DNA of 10,521 bases from NCBI GenBank assembly GCA_900541315.1, contig UQJF01000108.1:1-10521 (forward strand). The letters run 5' to 3'. The notes under the pieces were generated by a model. It did no database searches. It worked only from the letters and a program-made list of their open reading frames with translations, and was not told where the DNA came from. The translations under genes and the position numbers were made by a program. The DNA comes from an uncultured Clostridium sp. GTDB lineage: Bacteria; Bacillota; Clostridia; Lachnospirales; Lachnospiraceae. This document shows positions 1-8,632 of this stretch, piece after piece; positions within the stretch are counted from its first letter, which is position 1, and the number at the start of each line of letters is the position of its first letter.

Positions 1-146
1 GCAAAGCGTGCGAGTTTGGTTCGCAGTTCTGACAATAGGCGGCGCAAGCCCACGAACAAAGGATTTTCTCCCAAATGCGCATCTGTCATGTGCACCAGCG
101 GCTTTCGGACCTTAGTCAACAATATCCTAATATCCCACCGTAATGC
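1..146 (-). other. Open frame or repeat-like sequence downstream of uvrA (partial)
   Basis: This stretch follows the uvrA stop codon and runs off the window. On the minus strand the frame continuing directly from the uvrA TGA stays open to the edge. Possible starts are TTG at 119, GTG at 95 and ATG at 89; from the ATG it reads MTDAHLGENPLFVGLRRLLS and goes on with a basic, Leu/Arg-rich stretch. No Shine-Dalgarno precedes any of these starts. The plus strand is also open in its first frame until about 186, so coding evidence is weak. The peptide looks familiar to me from small hypothetical proteins of Lachnospiraceae, which would fit a dispersed conserved DNA element as well as a gene, but this recollection is unverified. 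I see no hairpin with a T-run that would terminate uvrA here. Confidence 0.25.
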
Positions 147-2975
147 TCAATGTCCCAGATATCTTTTCACATATTTTCCCGTATAGGAAACCGGGCTTTC
201 TGCTACTTCTTCAGGAGTTCCTTTGGCAATGACGGTTCCCCCCTTATCACCACCTTCAGGGCCGATATCAATGATATAATCTGCGGTTTTGATCACATCC
301 AGGTTATGTTCAATAACTACAACCGTATTTCCACCCTCAGATAAACGGCGAAGGATCTCGATCAGCTTGTGGACATCAGCAAAATGCAGTCCCGTGGTAG
401 GCTCATCCAGGATATAAATGGTCTTTCCGGTGCTGCGCTTGGAAAGCTCCGTAGCCAGCTTAATACGCTGGGCTTCACCACCGGAAAGTTCCGTAGACGG
501 CTGACCCAGACGGACATAACCAAGACCTACATCGTATAATGTCTGGATCTTTCTGGTAATGGAAGGCACATTTTCAAAGAATTTCAAGGCATCTTCCACG
601 GTCATATCCAGGACATCATAAATGCTCTTTCCCTTGTATTTTACCTCCAGTGTTTCACGGTTATAACGCTTTCCGCCGCAAACTTCACATGGCACATATA
701 CATCCGGAAGGAAGTGCATCTCGATCTTAATGATACCATCGCCGGAGCAGGCTTCGCACCGGCCGCCTTTTACGTTAAAGCTGAATCTTCCCTTATTATA
801 GCCTTTTGCCTTTGCGTCTGCTGTAGAGGCGAACAGGTCACGGATCAGGTCAAATACACCGGTATATGTAGCCGGATTGGAACGTGGAGTACGTCCAATT
901 GGGGACTGGTCAATGGCAATGATCTTATCTAACTGCTCCACTCCTTCAATGCATTTATGCTTTCCAGGAATGGTCCTTGCACGGTTTAACTTCTTTGCAA
1001 GGGATTTATATAGGATCTCGTTTACAAGAGAGCTTTTACCGGAACCGGATACACCGGTAACGCAGGTCATCACTCCCAGTGGGAAGGAAACATCGATCTT
1101 TTTCAGGTTATTCTCTTCTGCACCACGCACTGTGATCCAGCCAGTTGGTGTTCTCCGCTGATCAGGAACCGGGATCTGCAGGCGGCCGCTGAGATAGGCA
1201 CCTGTTATGGAATCCGGGTTCTTCATGATCTCTTCTGCAGTTCCCACTGCAACAATCTGTCCACCATGTTCCCCGGCTCCCGGTCCGATATCCACAATGC
1301 AGTCCGCTGCACGCATGGTATCTTCATCGTGTTCTACTACCAGAACGCTGTTTCCCAGATCACGCAGATGCAGTAAAGTTTTCAGCAATTTATCATTATC
1401 TCTCTGGTGAAGTCCGATACTCGGCTCATCCAGAATATAAGCTACTCCCACCAGACCAGAACCGATCTGAGTCGCCAGGCGAATCCTCTGGGCTTCACCG
1501 CCGGAAAGTGTGCCCGTAGCACGGGAAAGTGAAAGATAATCCAGCCCCACATCAATAAGGAAGCTGATGCGTGCCCTGATCTCTTTTAAAATAGAGGCAC
1601 CAATGGTCTGCTGCATAGGTGTCAGTGTCAGCTTATCCATAAATTCCTTAAATTTCACAATGGACATGTTGGTGGCCTGGTAAATGTTCAGACCGCCTAC
1701 TGTAACTGCCAGAGACTCCTTTTTCAGTCGCTGTCCCTTACATGCCGGACATGGAGTGATCCTCATATAAGTTTCATATTCTGCCTTGGAGTTTTCTGAA
1801 AATGTCTCTTTATATCGTCGGTTTACATTTTCAATAAGCCCTTCAAAAGCCACATCGTAAATGCCTTCGCCCCTCTGGCTCTTATAACGGACTTTTACCT
1901 CACGACCGCCGGTGCCGTAGATGATGATATCATGGATCTCCTTGGGATAATCCTGAAATGGGGTATCCAGGCTGAAATGATATTCTTCTGCCAGGGCATC
2001 TAAAATAGCTCTGGTAAAGCTTCCCTTGTCTGTACAGGACTGCCACCCCATAACCACGATAGCCCCCTGGGAGATAGAAAGAGATTTATCCGGGATCATC
2101 AGATCCTCATCAAATTCCATCTTATAGCCTAAACCAAAGCACTCCGGGCATGCGCCAAAGGGGTTATTGAAGGAAAAGCTCCTGGGTTCTACTTCATCAA
2201 TACTGATACCACAGTCCGGACAGGAAAAGCTCTGGCTGAAATTCACTGGTTCCCCGCCGATCACATCTACAGTCATCAGGCCGTTGCTTAAGGACATAAC
2301 CGTTTCAATAGAGTCTGTCAGACGGTTTTCAATCCCCTCTTTTACTACCAGACGGTCTACAATGATATCAATATTGTGCTTAATATTTTTCTCTAATTTG
2401 ATCTCCTCTGAAAGCTCGTACAGATTCCCGTCAATACGAACACGCATGTAGCCGTTTTTTCTGGCCTGTTCCAGTACTTTAACATGTTCGCCCTTTCTTC
2501 CCCGGACAACCGGAGCTAAAAGCTGTATCCTGGTCCGCTCTGGCATAGCCATGATCTGGTCTACCATCTGGTCAATGGTCTGTTTGTGGATCTCCCTGCC
2601 GCACTTTGGACAGTGTGGGATACCGATACGGGCATAGAGAAGACGCATATAATCATAGATCTCCGTCACGGTTCCTACCGTAGAACGTGGATTCCTGTTA
2701 GTGGATTTCTGGTCAATGGAAATAGCCGGTGAAAGACCTTCTATGCTTTCTACTTCCGGTTTTTCCATCTGTCCTAAGAACTGCCTTGCATAGGAAGACA
2801 GAGACTCCATATAGCGTCTCTGGCCTTCTGCGTAAATAGTATCAAAAGCCAGAGATGACTTGCCGGAACCGGAAAGTCCGGTGAGGACCACCAATTCATC
2901 TCTTGGGATATCTACGGATATATTTTTAAGATTGTGCTCATTTGCGCCGCGTATTTTTATATACTGCTTTGGCAT
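147..2975 (-). CDS. uvrA: UvrABC excinuclease subunit A (UvrA)
   Basis: UvrA is the damage-recognition ATPase of nucleotide excision repair. As a dimer it loads UvrB onto distorted DNA in the cytoplasm. The 942-aa product matches the usual length of about 940. Visible parts: first Walker A GLSGSGKS at residues 33-40, a CPKC motif at 122-125, a first zinc module (CPDC and CPEC at about 251-278), first ABC signature LSGGEAQR near 480 followed by [10 protein letters not shown], second Walker [10 protein letters not shown] near 640, second zinc module (two CxxC pairs at about 739-765), and second signature LSGGEAQR near 820 with [10 protein letters not shown]. The ATG at 2975 is chosen because AAGGAG lies 7 nt upstream and the next residues are the conserved UvrA N-terminus. 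An upstream in-frame ATG at 3053 would add 26 unconserved residues and lacks an SD. A terminator isolates the gene from the upstream operon. uvrB is not in the window. Confidence 0.98.
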   Translation of the reverse strand: MPKQYIKIRGANEHNLKNISVDIPRDELVVLTGLSGSGKSSLAFDTIYAEGQRRYMESLSSYARQFLGQMEKPEVESIEGLSPAISIDQKSTNRNPRSTVGTVTEIYDYMRLLYARIGIPHCPKCGREIHKQTIDQMVDQIMAMPERTRIQLLAPVVRGRKGEHVKVLEQARKNGYMRVRIDGNLYELSEEIKLEKNIKHNIDIIVDRLVVKEGIENRLTDSIETVMSLSNGLMTVDVIGGEPVNFSQSFSCPDCGISIDEVEPRSFSFNNPFGACPECFGLGYKMEFDEDLMIPDKSLSISQGAIVVMGWQSCTDKGSFTRAILDALAEEYHFSLDTPFQDYPKEIHDIIIYGTGGREVKVRYKSQRGEGIYDVAFEGLIENVNRRYKETFSENSKAEYETYMRITPCPACKGQRLKKESLAVTVGGLNIYQATNMSIVKFKEFMDKLTLTPMQQTIGASILKEIRARISFLIDVGLDYLSLSRATGTLSGGEAQRIRLATQIGSGLVGVAYILDEPSIGLHQRDNDKLLKTLLHLRDLGNSVLVVEHDEDTMRAADCIVDIGPGAGEHGGQIVAVGTAEEIMKNPDSITGAYLSGRLQIPVPDQRRTPTGWITVRGAEENNLKKIDVSFPLGVMTCVTGVSGSGKSSLVNEILYKSLAKKLNRARTIPGKHKCIEGVEQLDKIIAIDQSPIGRTPRSNPATYTGVFDLIRDLFASTADAKAKGYNKGRFSFNVKGGRCEACSGDGIIKIEMHFLPDVYVPCEVCGGKRYNRETLEVKYKGKSIYDVLDMTVEDALKFFENVPSITRKIQTLYDVGLGYVRLGQPSTELSGGEAQRIKLATELSKRSTGKTIYILDEPTTGLHFADVHKLIEILRRLSEGGNTVVVIEHNLDVIKTADYIIDIGPEGGDKGGTVIAKGTPEEVAESPVSYTGKYVKRYLGH

Positions 2976-3118
2976 GCTATGACTCCTTTTTCTAGTAATG
3001 TTCTCTCGGAATCTTTCTGTGCCTGATTTTGCGAAAAGATTCCGAAAGCACATAAATGTTTCTCAAAATCAATAACGTGATCCATCCGCTACTCACATTT
3101 TACAAGCAGCAGATGATG
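2976..3118 (-). promoter_or_regulatory. uvrA leader region with inverted repeat 3006-3045
   Basis: This is the non-coding leader between the operon terminator and uvrA. It must hold the uvrA promoter, but I could not find a convincing -35/-10 pair. The clear structure is an inverted repeat: 11-bp perfect arms at 3006-3016 (TCGGAATCTTT) and 3035-3045 (AAAGATTCCGA) around an 18-nt loop. As RNA it could extend to 13 pairs with one G-U. The stem ends about 30 nt before the start codon and is not followed by a T-run, so it is not a plain terminator. The SD (AAGGAG) lies at about 2983-2988, outside the stem. No full LexA-type palindrome was seen. Confidence 0.5.
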
Positions 3119-3152
3119 AAAAGCGCAGGGCAAATTTCTCCCTGCGCTTTTT
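3119..3152 (-). terminator. Rho-independent terminator of the transporter-peptidase operon
   Basis: A 12-bp perfect stem (AAAAGCGCAGGG at 3119-3130 pairing with CCCTGCGCTTTT at 3140-3151) surrounds a 9-nt loop. It starts about 19 nt past the stop codon of the M20 peptidase gene. Read on the minus strand the stem ends in TTTT; read on the plus strand it ends in TTTTT, so it may work in both directions. It separates the operon from uvrA. Confidence 0.9.
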
Positions 3153-3170
3153 AGTATACCACATTCATAT

Positions 3171-4874
3171 TTATTTATCAAACATTTGTTCGATAAAGTT
3201 TTTTAATACAGCCGGCGTTTTTTCATATAAACTGGCTTTATTTACACGCTCCCACCGGGTATGGATGTCTTTTCCCCATGGCCCAAAGAGCATGGATGGG
3301 ATCTTTAATCTTGCCATTGCTTCTATATCCATAGCATAGGCACTGCCCCATAATGGTGTCTGGGCTGCATAGGCAGCCAGTTCTTCCTTGTCCATTCCAC
3401 CGCAGTAGCTTAAGTCAGAAATACCACAAAAATATTCATGGCATTTCAGTGAAACTCCTTCTTTTTCCGCTGCTTTTTTCATCTCTTCAAAAAGCAGTTT
3501 TCCTTCTTCCCCACTGTCTACAGCAGGATAAAATGGAGGTGCAAAGCCAAGAAGCATGATCGGGCCGGAGATTTTCGACTGGTTTAACAGCTGTTCCATA
3601 AAATCAAGAGTGGCAGACGGGAAATTGGTCTCGCCTTTATCCAGGCGGGCTTTCTGGGCCTTATAAGTTTCTGAAAACCAGGTAGTAAAGGCTTCTCCCT
3701 GTTCTTTGCAGCAGTATGCCAGCAACTCACTGACTGTAAGAACTTCTGCTTCTGCAGCGGCTGCTGCGCCGGGACACTTGAAGGGGCTGCAGTTTACTGC
3801 TTTCCACTTTTCTTCCATTCCCCGGGCATATTCTTCAAAGCTTTCTCTTCCCAGCGCTTTCAGCCGTTTTATCACTTCATCCGGTGTTTTCTCAAAACCA
3901 AGCATGCTCATGTATCCGCCAGCCCTGAAAGGCACAGACACATCATAGCCTTCTTTCCGGTCACGGAGACAGAACCAGGTTGGCGGCGGGCAGATCTCCG
4001 CAGTGCTTTTTTCCGCAAATTCCGGTGCCAGCTCTGTTTTCATGAAAAAGCTGCTTAAAACGCCCAGGGAGCTGACACCATGGAAGCAGTTTAATACATG
4101 GGCTTTTACGCCCTGGACCAGAACAGCAGGCATTGTTTTTCCAACAGAACCTGTATAAATGGTCTTTGCCCCATTTTCCATAGAAGCCGGTTCCAGATCG
4201 ATAAGTGCAGTATATTCCAGGTCAAAGCGTTCTTTTACCTCATTTAAAAATGGCACAGCACCACGCATTCCGGCGGAGTAACCTTCTTCATCTGGTACAG
4301 TTACAAACAGGAGGTTGCCGGATATTCCAGAGGCATCCCCCAGTTCAGAGGCAACCTCCGCTTCAGAAACGGCCACACTACTAGCTTTCCCCTCTGCCTC
4401 AGCCACTATTTTCCCATACCAATCCAATAACACCAGCCCAACAGAAAGCCCGCCTTTCATATCCGCGGTCCCTCTGCCAAACATCCAGTCACCAGAAAGG
4501 AAATCTTCTTTTACCTCATCGGGCATACCAGGCAGAACATTTCCAGATTTTACCAGATTTTCCCATTTTTCCACATCATAGGCCAGAGCTCGCTCATTTC
4601 CATACTCTTCTGTGTCCACTACGTCATAATGACCTGTAAGGATAATGGTTTTACGGGATCCGCCATTTCCTTTTACCAGACCCCAGGGCACAGACCGACC
4701 TAAGCTGTCCTCAGGCAGCAGATATTTTCCTGTCTGCTCTGGATGCACCTTAAAATAAGGCTGCTTTGCCAGTTCCTCTGCAATATAGTCTGCACAGTTT
4801 TTTTCCATCTCTGTATTAGAAGTGCTGGGGATTTTTACCATTTCCCTTACATACCGTTCAATTAATCCTCTCAT
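3171..4874 (-). CDS. M20 family metallopeptidase, RocB-like
   Basis: A 567-aa zinc-dependent amidohydrolase of the M20/M28 clan that resembles RocB, the protein encoded with arginine catabolism genes in Bacillus and of nearly the same length (about 566 aa). No signal peptide is present, so it should be cytoplasmic. Metal and catalytic residues can be placed: H82 and D84 in TGHYDVVD, bridging D138 in GRGTADMKGG, E196-E197 in VPDEEGYSAG (base and ligand), a later Asp in LIDLEP, and a C-terminal His in GKDIHTRWERV near residue 542. Between D138 and E196 there is an Ala/Glu/Ser-rich stretch (about 155-183) that looks like a low-complexity insertion. The ATG overlaps the stop of the upstream permease gene by 4 bp (ATGA), with GAGG just upstream, so translation is probably coupled. 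The substrate is unknown; a peptide, acyl-amino acid or ureide imported by the linked transporter is an inference. The general family call is firm and the RocB-like subfamily is likely. Confidence 0.85.
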   Translation of the reverse strand: MRGLIERYVREMVKIPSTSNTEMEKNCADYIAEELAKQPYFKVHPEQTGKYLLPEDSLGRSVPWGLVKGNGGSRKTIILTGHYDVVDTEEYGNERALAYDVEKWENLVKSGNVLPGMPDEVKEDFLSGDWMFGRGTADMKGGLSVGLVLLDWYGKIVAEAEGKASSVAVSEAEVASELGDASGISGNLLFVTVPDEEGYSAGMRGAVPFLNEVKERFDLEYTALIDLEPASMENGAKTIYTGSVGKTMPAVLVQGVKAHVLNCFHGVSSLGVLSSFFMKTELAPEFAEKSTAEICPPPTWFCLRDRKEGYDVSVPFRAGGYMSMLGFEKTPDEVIKRLKALGRESFEEYARGMEEKWKAVNCSPFKCPGAAAAAEAEVLTVSELLAYCCKEQGEAFTTWFSETYKAQKARLDKGETNFPSATLDFMEQLLNQSKISGPIMLLGFAPPFYPAVDSGEEGKLLFEEMKKAAEKEGVSLKCHEYFCGISDLSYCGGMDKEELAAYAAQTPLWGSAYAMDIEAMARLKIPSMLFGPWGKDIHTRWERVNKASLYEKTPAVLKNFIEQMFDK

Positions 4875-5851
4875 CGTTCCTCACGGAAATATGCCAGTCC
4901 CAGACTTGCCGGCGGCTGATATTCCCTTTTCTTTCTCAGACTTGTAAATACCAGTACGATAATGGTTACTACATAAGGCAGTGCCTTAAAGATCTCCTGG
5001 GCGCCGCGGTCCAGTCCCGGAATATAAAGATACAGTATATAAAGGCCGCCAAAGAGGATCGAGCCCCAGATAGCATTTACAGGCTTCCAGAGAGCAAAGA
5101 TAACAAGGGCGATAGCCAGCCAGCCTCTGTCACCAAAACCATTGTTAGTCCAGGTTCCTCCGGAATATTCCATAACAAAGTATAAACCGCCAAGACCGCT
5201 GATGCCGCCGCCAATGCAGGTTGCCAGATATTTATATACAGTAACATTGATGCCAGCCGCATCTGCTGTAGCCGGGCTTTCACCTACTGCCCGCAGGTTC
5301 AGTCCTTTTCTGGTCTTTCCAAGGAAAAATGCCAGCACCAGTGCCAGGATGATGGCCAGATAAGTTAAGAATCCATATGAAAACAGCATCTGTCCCACTG
5401 CACCAAAGCCGGAAAGTACCGGGATCTGTTTCTTAAAAGCCGCACCAGTCACTGCAACAGAGATCTGTCCAACACCCCCTGCCAGCTTGGAAAGAGAACC
5501 GCCAAAGAAATTGCCGAAGCCAACACCGAAAGTAGTAAGTGCCAGACCGGTTACATTCTGGTTGGCACGTAAGGTAATAGTCAGCACACTGTAGACCAGG
5601 CCGCCTAAGGCCGCACATAAAAATGCGCACAGGAAAGAAATAAGAACTCCCACAGCTCCATTTGGCGCAGCGCTGCTGTTTTCATAAAGGAAAGCACCGA
5701 TCAGTCCGGCGATGCCTCCCATATACATCATTCCGGGAATACCCAGATTCAGGTTTCCGGATTTTTCTGTTAATATCTCACCTAAAGCACCATAAAGGAT
5801 ACCGATTCCCTGTCCAATGGCCTTCTGCATAAAAATGATCAATAATCCCAT
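4871..5851 (-). CDS. BMP-type ABC transporter permease, second subunit (NupQ/YufQ-like)
   Basis: A 326-aa integral membrane protein of the BPD_transp_2 (branched-chain amino acid/ribose type) permease family, the shorter of the two permeases. It has about nine hydrophobic segments. The N-terminus carries the family motif GEILTEKSGNLNLGIPGMM (about residues 24-42), and the cytoplasmic coupling region is LRAVGESPATADAAGINV near residue 190, followed by the glycine-rich GGGISGLGGLYF. GDRGWLAIALVIFALWKP near 245 is also typical. With its partner it would form the heterodimeric channel. The ATG at 5851 has AGGAGG 7 nt upstream. That SD directly follows, and partly overlaps, the stop codon of the preceding permease gene, leaving only an 11-bp gap. 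The C-terminus overlaps the peptidase start by 4 bp. Confidence 0.93.
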   Translation of the reverse strand: MGLLIIFMQKAIGQGIGILYGALGEILTEKSGNLNLGIPGMMYMGGIAGLIGAFLYENSSAAPNGAVGVLISFLCAFLCAALGGLVYSVLTITLRANQNVTGLALTTFGVGFGNFFGGSLSKLAGGVGQISVAVTGAAFKKQIPVLSGFGAVGQMLFSYGFLTYLAIILALVLAFFLGKTRKGLNLRAVGESPATADAAGINVTVYKYLATCIGGGISGLGGLYFVMEYSGGTWTNNGFGDRGWLAIALVIFALWKPVNAIWGSILFGGLYILYLYIPGLDRGAQEIFKALPYVVTIIVLVFTSLRKKREYQPPASLGLAYFREER

Positions 5852-5862
5852 ATATCCACCTC

Positions 5863-6978
5863 CTATTTTCCCCTCTTTTTCCTGCTCCTGAATCCCACTT
5901 TGTAGTTAATAAAGAACTCGCAGCCCAGGATAAAGAACAGGATAATACCGGTGATGATATCTGAGGCATTTTCGTTTAAGTTAAACTGGGACGCGATCTG
6001 TCCTGCACCTTTTTGCATGAACACCAGAAAGAAGGATACCAGGATCATCACAAAGGTATTGAATTTGCTCAGCCAGGAAACAATGATGGCTGTAAAGCCT
6101 CTGCCGCCTGCTGTACTGGTGGAAATGGTGTGGCTTGCGCCGCCAACAATGATAAAGCCTGCAATACCGCAGATAGCACCGGACAGTGCCATGGTGCGCA
6201 GGATAACACGTTTTACATTGATTCCTGCATAGCGGGCTGTATTTTCACTTTCACCTACAACTGCGATCTCATATCCCTGTTTGCTGTATTTTAAGTAAAT
6301 GAACATAGCAACAGTCAGAGCCAGTACGATCACCAGGTTCCAGCCATAGTCCAGACCAAAAAGCTTTGGGATCCAGCCGCCCTTTGTAGTGGAGTTAATA
6401 GTTCCTACAGAGTTGGAGCCCTTTGGATTTTCCCAGAAAATAATACAATAGGTAATGACCTGGGTTGCAACATAGTTCATCATCAGGGTAAACAGTGTCT
6501 CATTTGTATTCCAGTAAGCCTTGAAAAATGCCGGAATCACGCCCCAGATCATAGCTGCTGCTGCACTGCCAAGGAACATTAAGGGAAATAATACCATAGA
6601 AGGAAGGGAATTTCCCAGATAGATCATCATAGCAGCTGAGGTAACACCGCCGATAAGTACCTGGCCTTCTGCACCAATGTTCCAGAAACGCATTTTAAAT
6701 GCCGGGGTAATACCAACTGCGATACACAAAAGCACCAGTGTATCACGGATAGTCATCCACGCACGGCGCTTAGTGCCAATAGCGCCGTCAAAAATGCCCT
6801 TATATACTTCAATCGGATTTAAACCGGTAAGAGCCACGATCACACCTGCACAAACTACCAGTGATAACAGCACTGCAATCATGCGGATCAGCCAGCTCTT
6901 CCATGTTTCAATGCCGTCCCGCTTGGAAATATGCATCAGAGGCTCTTTATTCGTAACTCCACTTATTTCCTTACTCAT
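5863..6978 (-). CDS. BMP-type ABC transporter permease, first subunit (NupP/YufP-like)
   Basis: A 371-aa BPD_transp_2 permease with a cytoplasmic N-terminal tail of about 28 residues and about nine predicted membrane segments. Family marks are FWNIGAEGQVLIGG near residue 97, the N-E-T-L-F-T-L-M-M-N-Y stretch near 155-165, and the coupling loop YEIAVVGESENTARYAGINV near 240, which parallels the loop in the second permease. The basic tail (RSRKKRGK) is consistent with a cytoplasmic C-terminus. The ATG at 6978 overlaps the end of the ATPase gene by 8 bp. Its SD (AGGAGG, 8 nt upstream) lies inside the ATPase coding sequence, implying coupled expression. It would pair with the downstream permease and receive energy from the ATPase. 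Confidence 0.93.
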   Translation of the reverse strand: MSKEISGVTNKEPLMHISKRDGIETWKSWLIRMIAVLLSLVVCAGVIVALTGLNPIEVYKGIFDGAIGTKRRAWMTIRDTLVLLCIAVGITPAFKMRFWNIGAEGQVLIGGVTSAAMMIYLGNSLPSMVLFPLMFLGSAAAAMIWGVIPAFFKAYWNTNETLFTLMMNYVATQVITYCIIFWENPKGSNSVGTINSTTKGGWIPKLFGLDYGWNLVIVLALTVAMFIYLKYSKQGYEIAVVGESENTARYAGINVKRVILRTMALSGAICGIAGFIIVGGASHTISTSTAGGRGFTAIIVSWLSKFNTFVMILVSFFLVFMQKGAGQIASQFNLNENASDIITGIILFFILGCEFFINYKVGFRSRKKRGK

Positions 6979-8503
6979 ACTGTCCGCCTCCTGTCTTTGT
7001 CATCATAAGTCCTATTTCTTCTTTTGTAGCTGTTCTTCCGTCTACGATCCCGCTTACTTTTCCACCGCAAAGCACCAGAATGCGGTCGCAAAGCTCCAGG
7101 AGCACGTCCAGGTCTTCACCTACGAAGATAACCGCCGCTCCCTGCTTTTTCTGTTCATTTAATAAATGATAGATCGTATAGGAAGAGTTGATATCCAGAC
7201 CGCGCACCGGATATGCTACCATAAGTACACGGGGATCTGATGATATCTCACGTCCTACCAGTACCTTCTGTACATTTCCACCGGAAAGACGTCCAACAGG
7301 TGTAGAGACACCGGGAGTAACGATCTCCAGCTCTTTGATCAGCTGCTCAGCCATTGCTTTTGGCGTTTTCCTGTCTGTAAAGAAAGGCATACCCTTTTTA
7401 TAGCCCCGAAGCATCATATTGTCAGTCATGCCCATGGCTGCCACCAGACCCATTCCCAGACGGTCCTCAGGAACAAAGGAAAGCTTAATGCCCAGTTTGC
7501 GGATAGCCGCCGGACTCATGCCGGATAGAGTCTCTTCTCCACCTTCCGGAGGATAATACCGGATGGTTCCGTCCTCCATTGGCTGAAGCCCTGCAATGGC
7601 CTCCAGCAGCTCTTTCTGGCCGCTTCCTGCAATTCCTGCAATTCCTAAAATCTCGCCGCTGTAGGCTGTAAATCCTGCGTCATCCAGAGTCTTTACACCC
7701 TCTTTATCCACACAGGTCACATGTTCCATTACCAGACGTTTCTGTGGATTCACCGGTTCAGGACGTTCGATATTTAAAGCAACCTTCTTGCCTACCATCA
7801 TCTCTGTAAGAGAAGTTTCTGTGGCGTCTTTTGTCTGGACAGTACCAATATAAGCGCCTTTTCGCAGAACGGAAACACGGTCAGAAAGGGATAAAACCTC
7901 ATGAAGCTTATGGGTGATGATGATAATGGAATGACCAGCTTCACGCATATTGCGAAGGACAGTAAACAGCTTTTCCGTTTCCTGTGGTGTCAGAACCGCT
8001 GTAGGCTCATCCAGGATCAGGATATCCACACCGCGGTAAAGCAGTTTGACAATTTCTACTGTCTGTTTCTGCGACACGGACATAGTGTATATTTTCTGGT
8101 TTGGATCCAGATCAAAGCCATAGCGGCTGGTCAGTTCATTGATCTTTGCCGCAACACTTTTCATATCCAGTATTTCTTTTCCGGAAAGTCCTAAAATAAT
8201 ATTTTCTGCCGCAGTCAGCACATCTACCAGCTTAAAATGCTGATGGATCATACCGATTCCTAAAGCAAAGGAGTCCTTTGGCGAACGGATAGTCACCTCT
8301 TTTCCATTTACCAGGATCTGTCCTTCGTCCGGATAATAAATACCGGATATCATGTTCATAAGAGTGGTCTTTCCACTTCCATTTTCTCCCAGAATGGATA
8401 ATATCTCTCCCTTCTTTACGGACAGGCATACTTTGTCGTTGGCTGTTACTTTGCCAAACCGTTTTGTAATGTTCTTCAGCTCAATGGCATATGATTCGCT
8501 CAC
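6971..8503 (-). CDS. BMP-type ABC transporter ATP-binding protein (NupO/YufO-like)
   Basis: A 510-aa cytoplasmic ATPase with two fused ABC domains, the usual layout and length for sugar/nucleoside importers of this group. Domain 1: Walker A GENGSGKT at 39-46, Q-loop in MIHQHFKLV near 85, signature region TMSVSQKQTVEIVK near 140, Walker B ILILDEPTAVLTPQE near 163, H-loop IIITHKLHE near 195. Domain 2 is degenerate, as is common in the family: GIAGSGQKELLEAIAG in place of Walker A, a clean signature LSGGNVQKVLVGREI near 410, and AYPVRGLD in place of a catalytic Walker B. The domain 1 signature has Ser where LSVG-type proteins have Gly. The start is GTG at 8503, with AAAGGAGG 9 nt upstream. An in-frame ATG at 8533 lies upstream of that SD and would add ten unconserved residues. 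Confidence 0.95.
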   Translation of the reverse strand: MSESYAIELKNITKRFGKVTANDKVCLSVKKGEILSILGENGSGKTTLMNMISGIYYPDEGQILVNGKEVTIRSPKDSFALGIGMIHQHFKLVDVLTAAENIILGLSGKEILDMKSVAAKINELTSRYGFDLDPNQKIYTMSVSQKQTVEIVKLLYRGVDILILDEPTAVLTPQETEKLFTVLRNMREAGHSIIIITHKLHEVLSLSDRVSVLRKGAYIGTVQTKDATETSLTEMMVGKKVALNIERPEPVNPQKRLVMEHVTCVDKEGVKTLDDAGFTAYSGEILGIAGIAGSGQKELLEAIAGLQPMEDGTIRYYPPEGGEETLSGMSPAAIRKLGIKLSFVPEDRLGMGLVAAMGMTDNMMLRGYKKGMPFFTDRKTPKAMAEQLIKELEIVTPGVSTPVGRLSGGNVQKVLVGREISSDPRVLMVAYPVRGLDINSSYTIYHLLNEQKKQGAAVIFVGEDLDVLLELCDRILVLCGGKVSGIVDGRTATKEEIGLMMTKTGGGQYE

Positions 8504-8512
8504 CAGGCAAAA
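8504..8512 (-). promoter_or_regulatory. Spacer placing the GTG start of the ATPase gene after its SD
   Basis: Read on the minus strand, an AAAGGAGG sequence (8513-8520) is followed by nine bases and then GTG at 8503. This decides the ATPase start: the upstream ATG at 8533 would put the SD inside the coding region. The GTG start could lower ATPase expression relative to the ATG-started neighbours. Confidence 0.8.
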
Positions 8513-8551
8513 CCTCCTTTTTCGCGCGTTCAATGATATTTTTACGATTCA

Positions 8552-8588
8552 AGAAAGCGGAGCCAGACAAATGGTGACTCCGCTTTCT
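8552..8588 (-). promoter_or_regulatory. Intercistronic stem-loop between the lipoprotein and ATPase genes
   Basis: Perfect 11-bp arms (AGAAAGCGGAG at 8552-8562, CTCCGCTTTCT at 8578-8588) enclose a further CCA/TGG pairing (8563-8565 with 8572-8574), giving about 14 pairs with a 3-nt bulge and a 6-nt loop. It lies in the only sizeable gap inside the operon (129 bp). On the minus strand the stem is followed by TTGAATCG, not a T-run. It therefore looks like a leaky terminator or a 3'-end stabilising hairpin rather than a full stop. Such hairpins after binding-protein genes often let the lipoprotein be made in excess over the membrane complex. Confidence 0.75.
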
Positions 8589-8632
8589 AAAGCTTTCATT
8601 TACTCGAAAGAGCAATATTATTTGTTGACCTA

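Noticed and set aside
147..149. Recoding (read-through) of the uvrA TGA into the downstream open frame
   Set aside because: UvrA already has its full family length and normal C-terminus at this stop, and no recoding structure was seen.
2976..3053. N-terminal extension of UvrA from the ATG at 3053
   Set aside because: It lacks an SD, runs through the leader inverted repeat and adds residues unlike the UvrA N-terminus; the ATG at 2975 has AAGGAG at good spacing.
2976..3118. LexA (SOS) box before uvrA
   Set aside because: Only a single GAAC half-site is visible; no GAAC-N4-GTTC type palindrome is present.
6677..7162. Plus-strand open frame of 161 codons
   Set aside because: It lies antisense to the well-supported permease and ATPase genes and shows no SD or recognisable protein motif.
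8504..8533. ATPase start at the ATG at 8533
   Set aside because: The only strong SD lies downstream of this ATG and is correctly spaced for the GTG at 8503.
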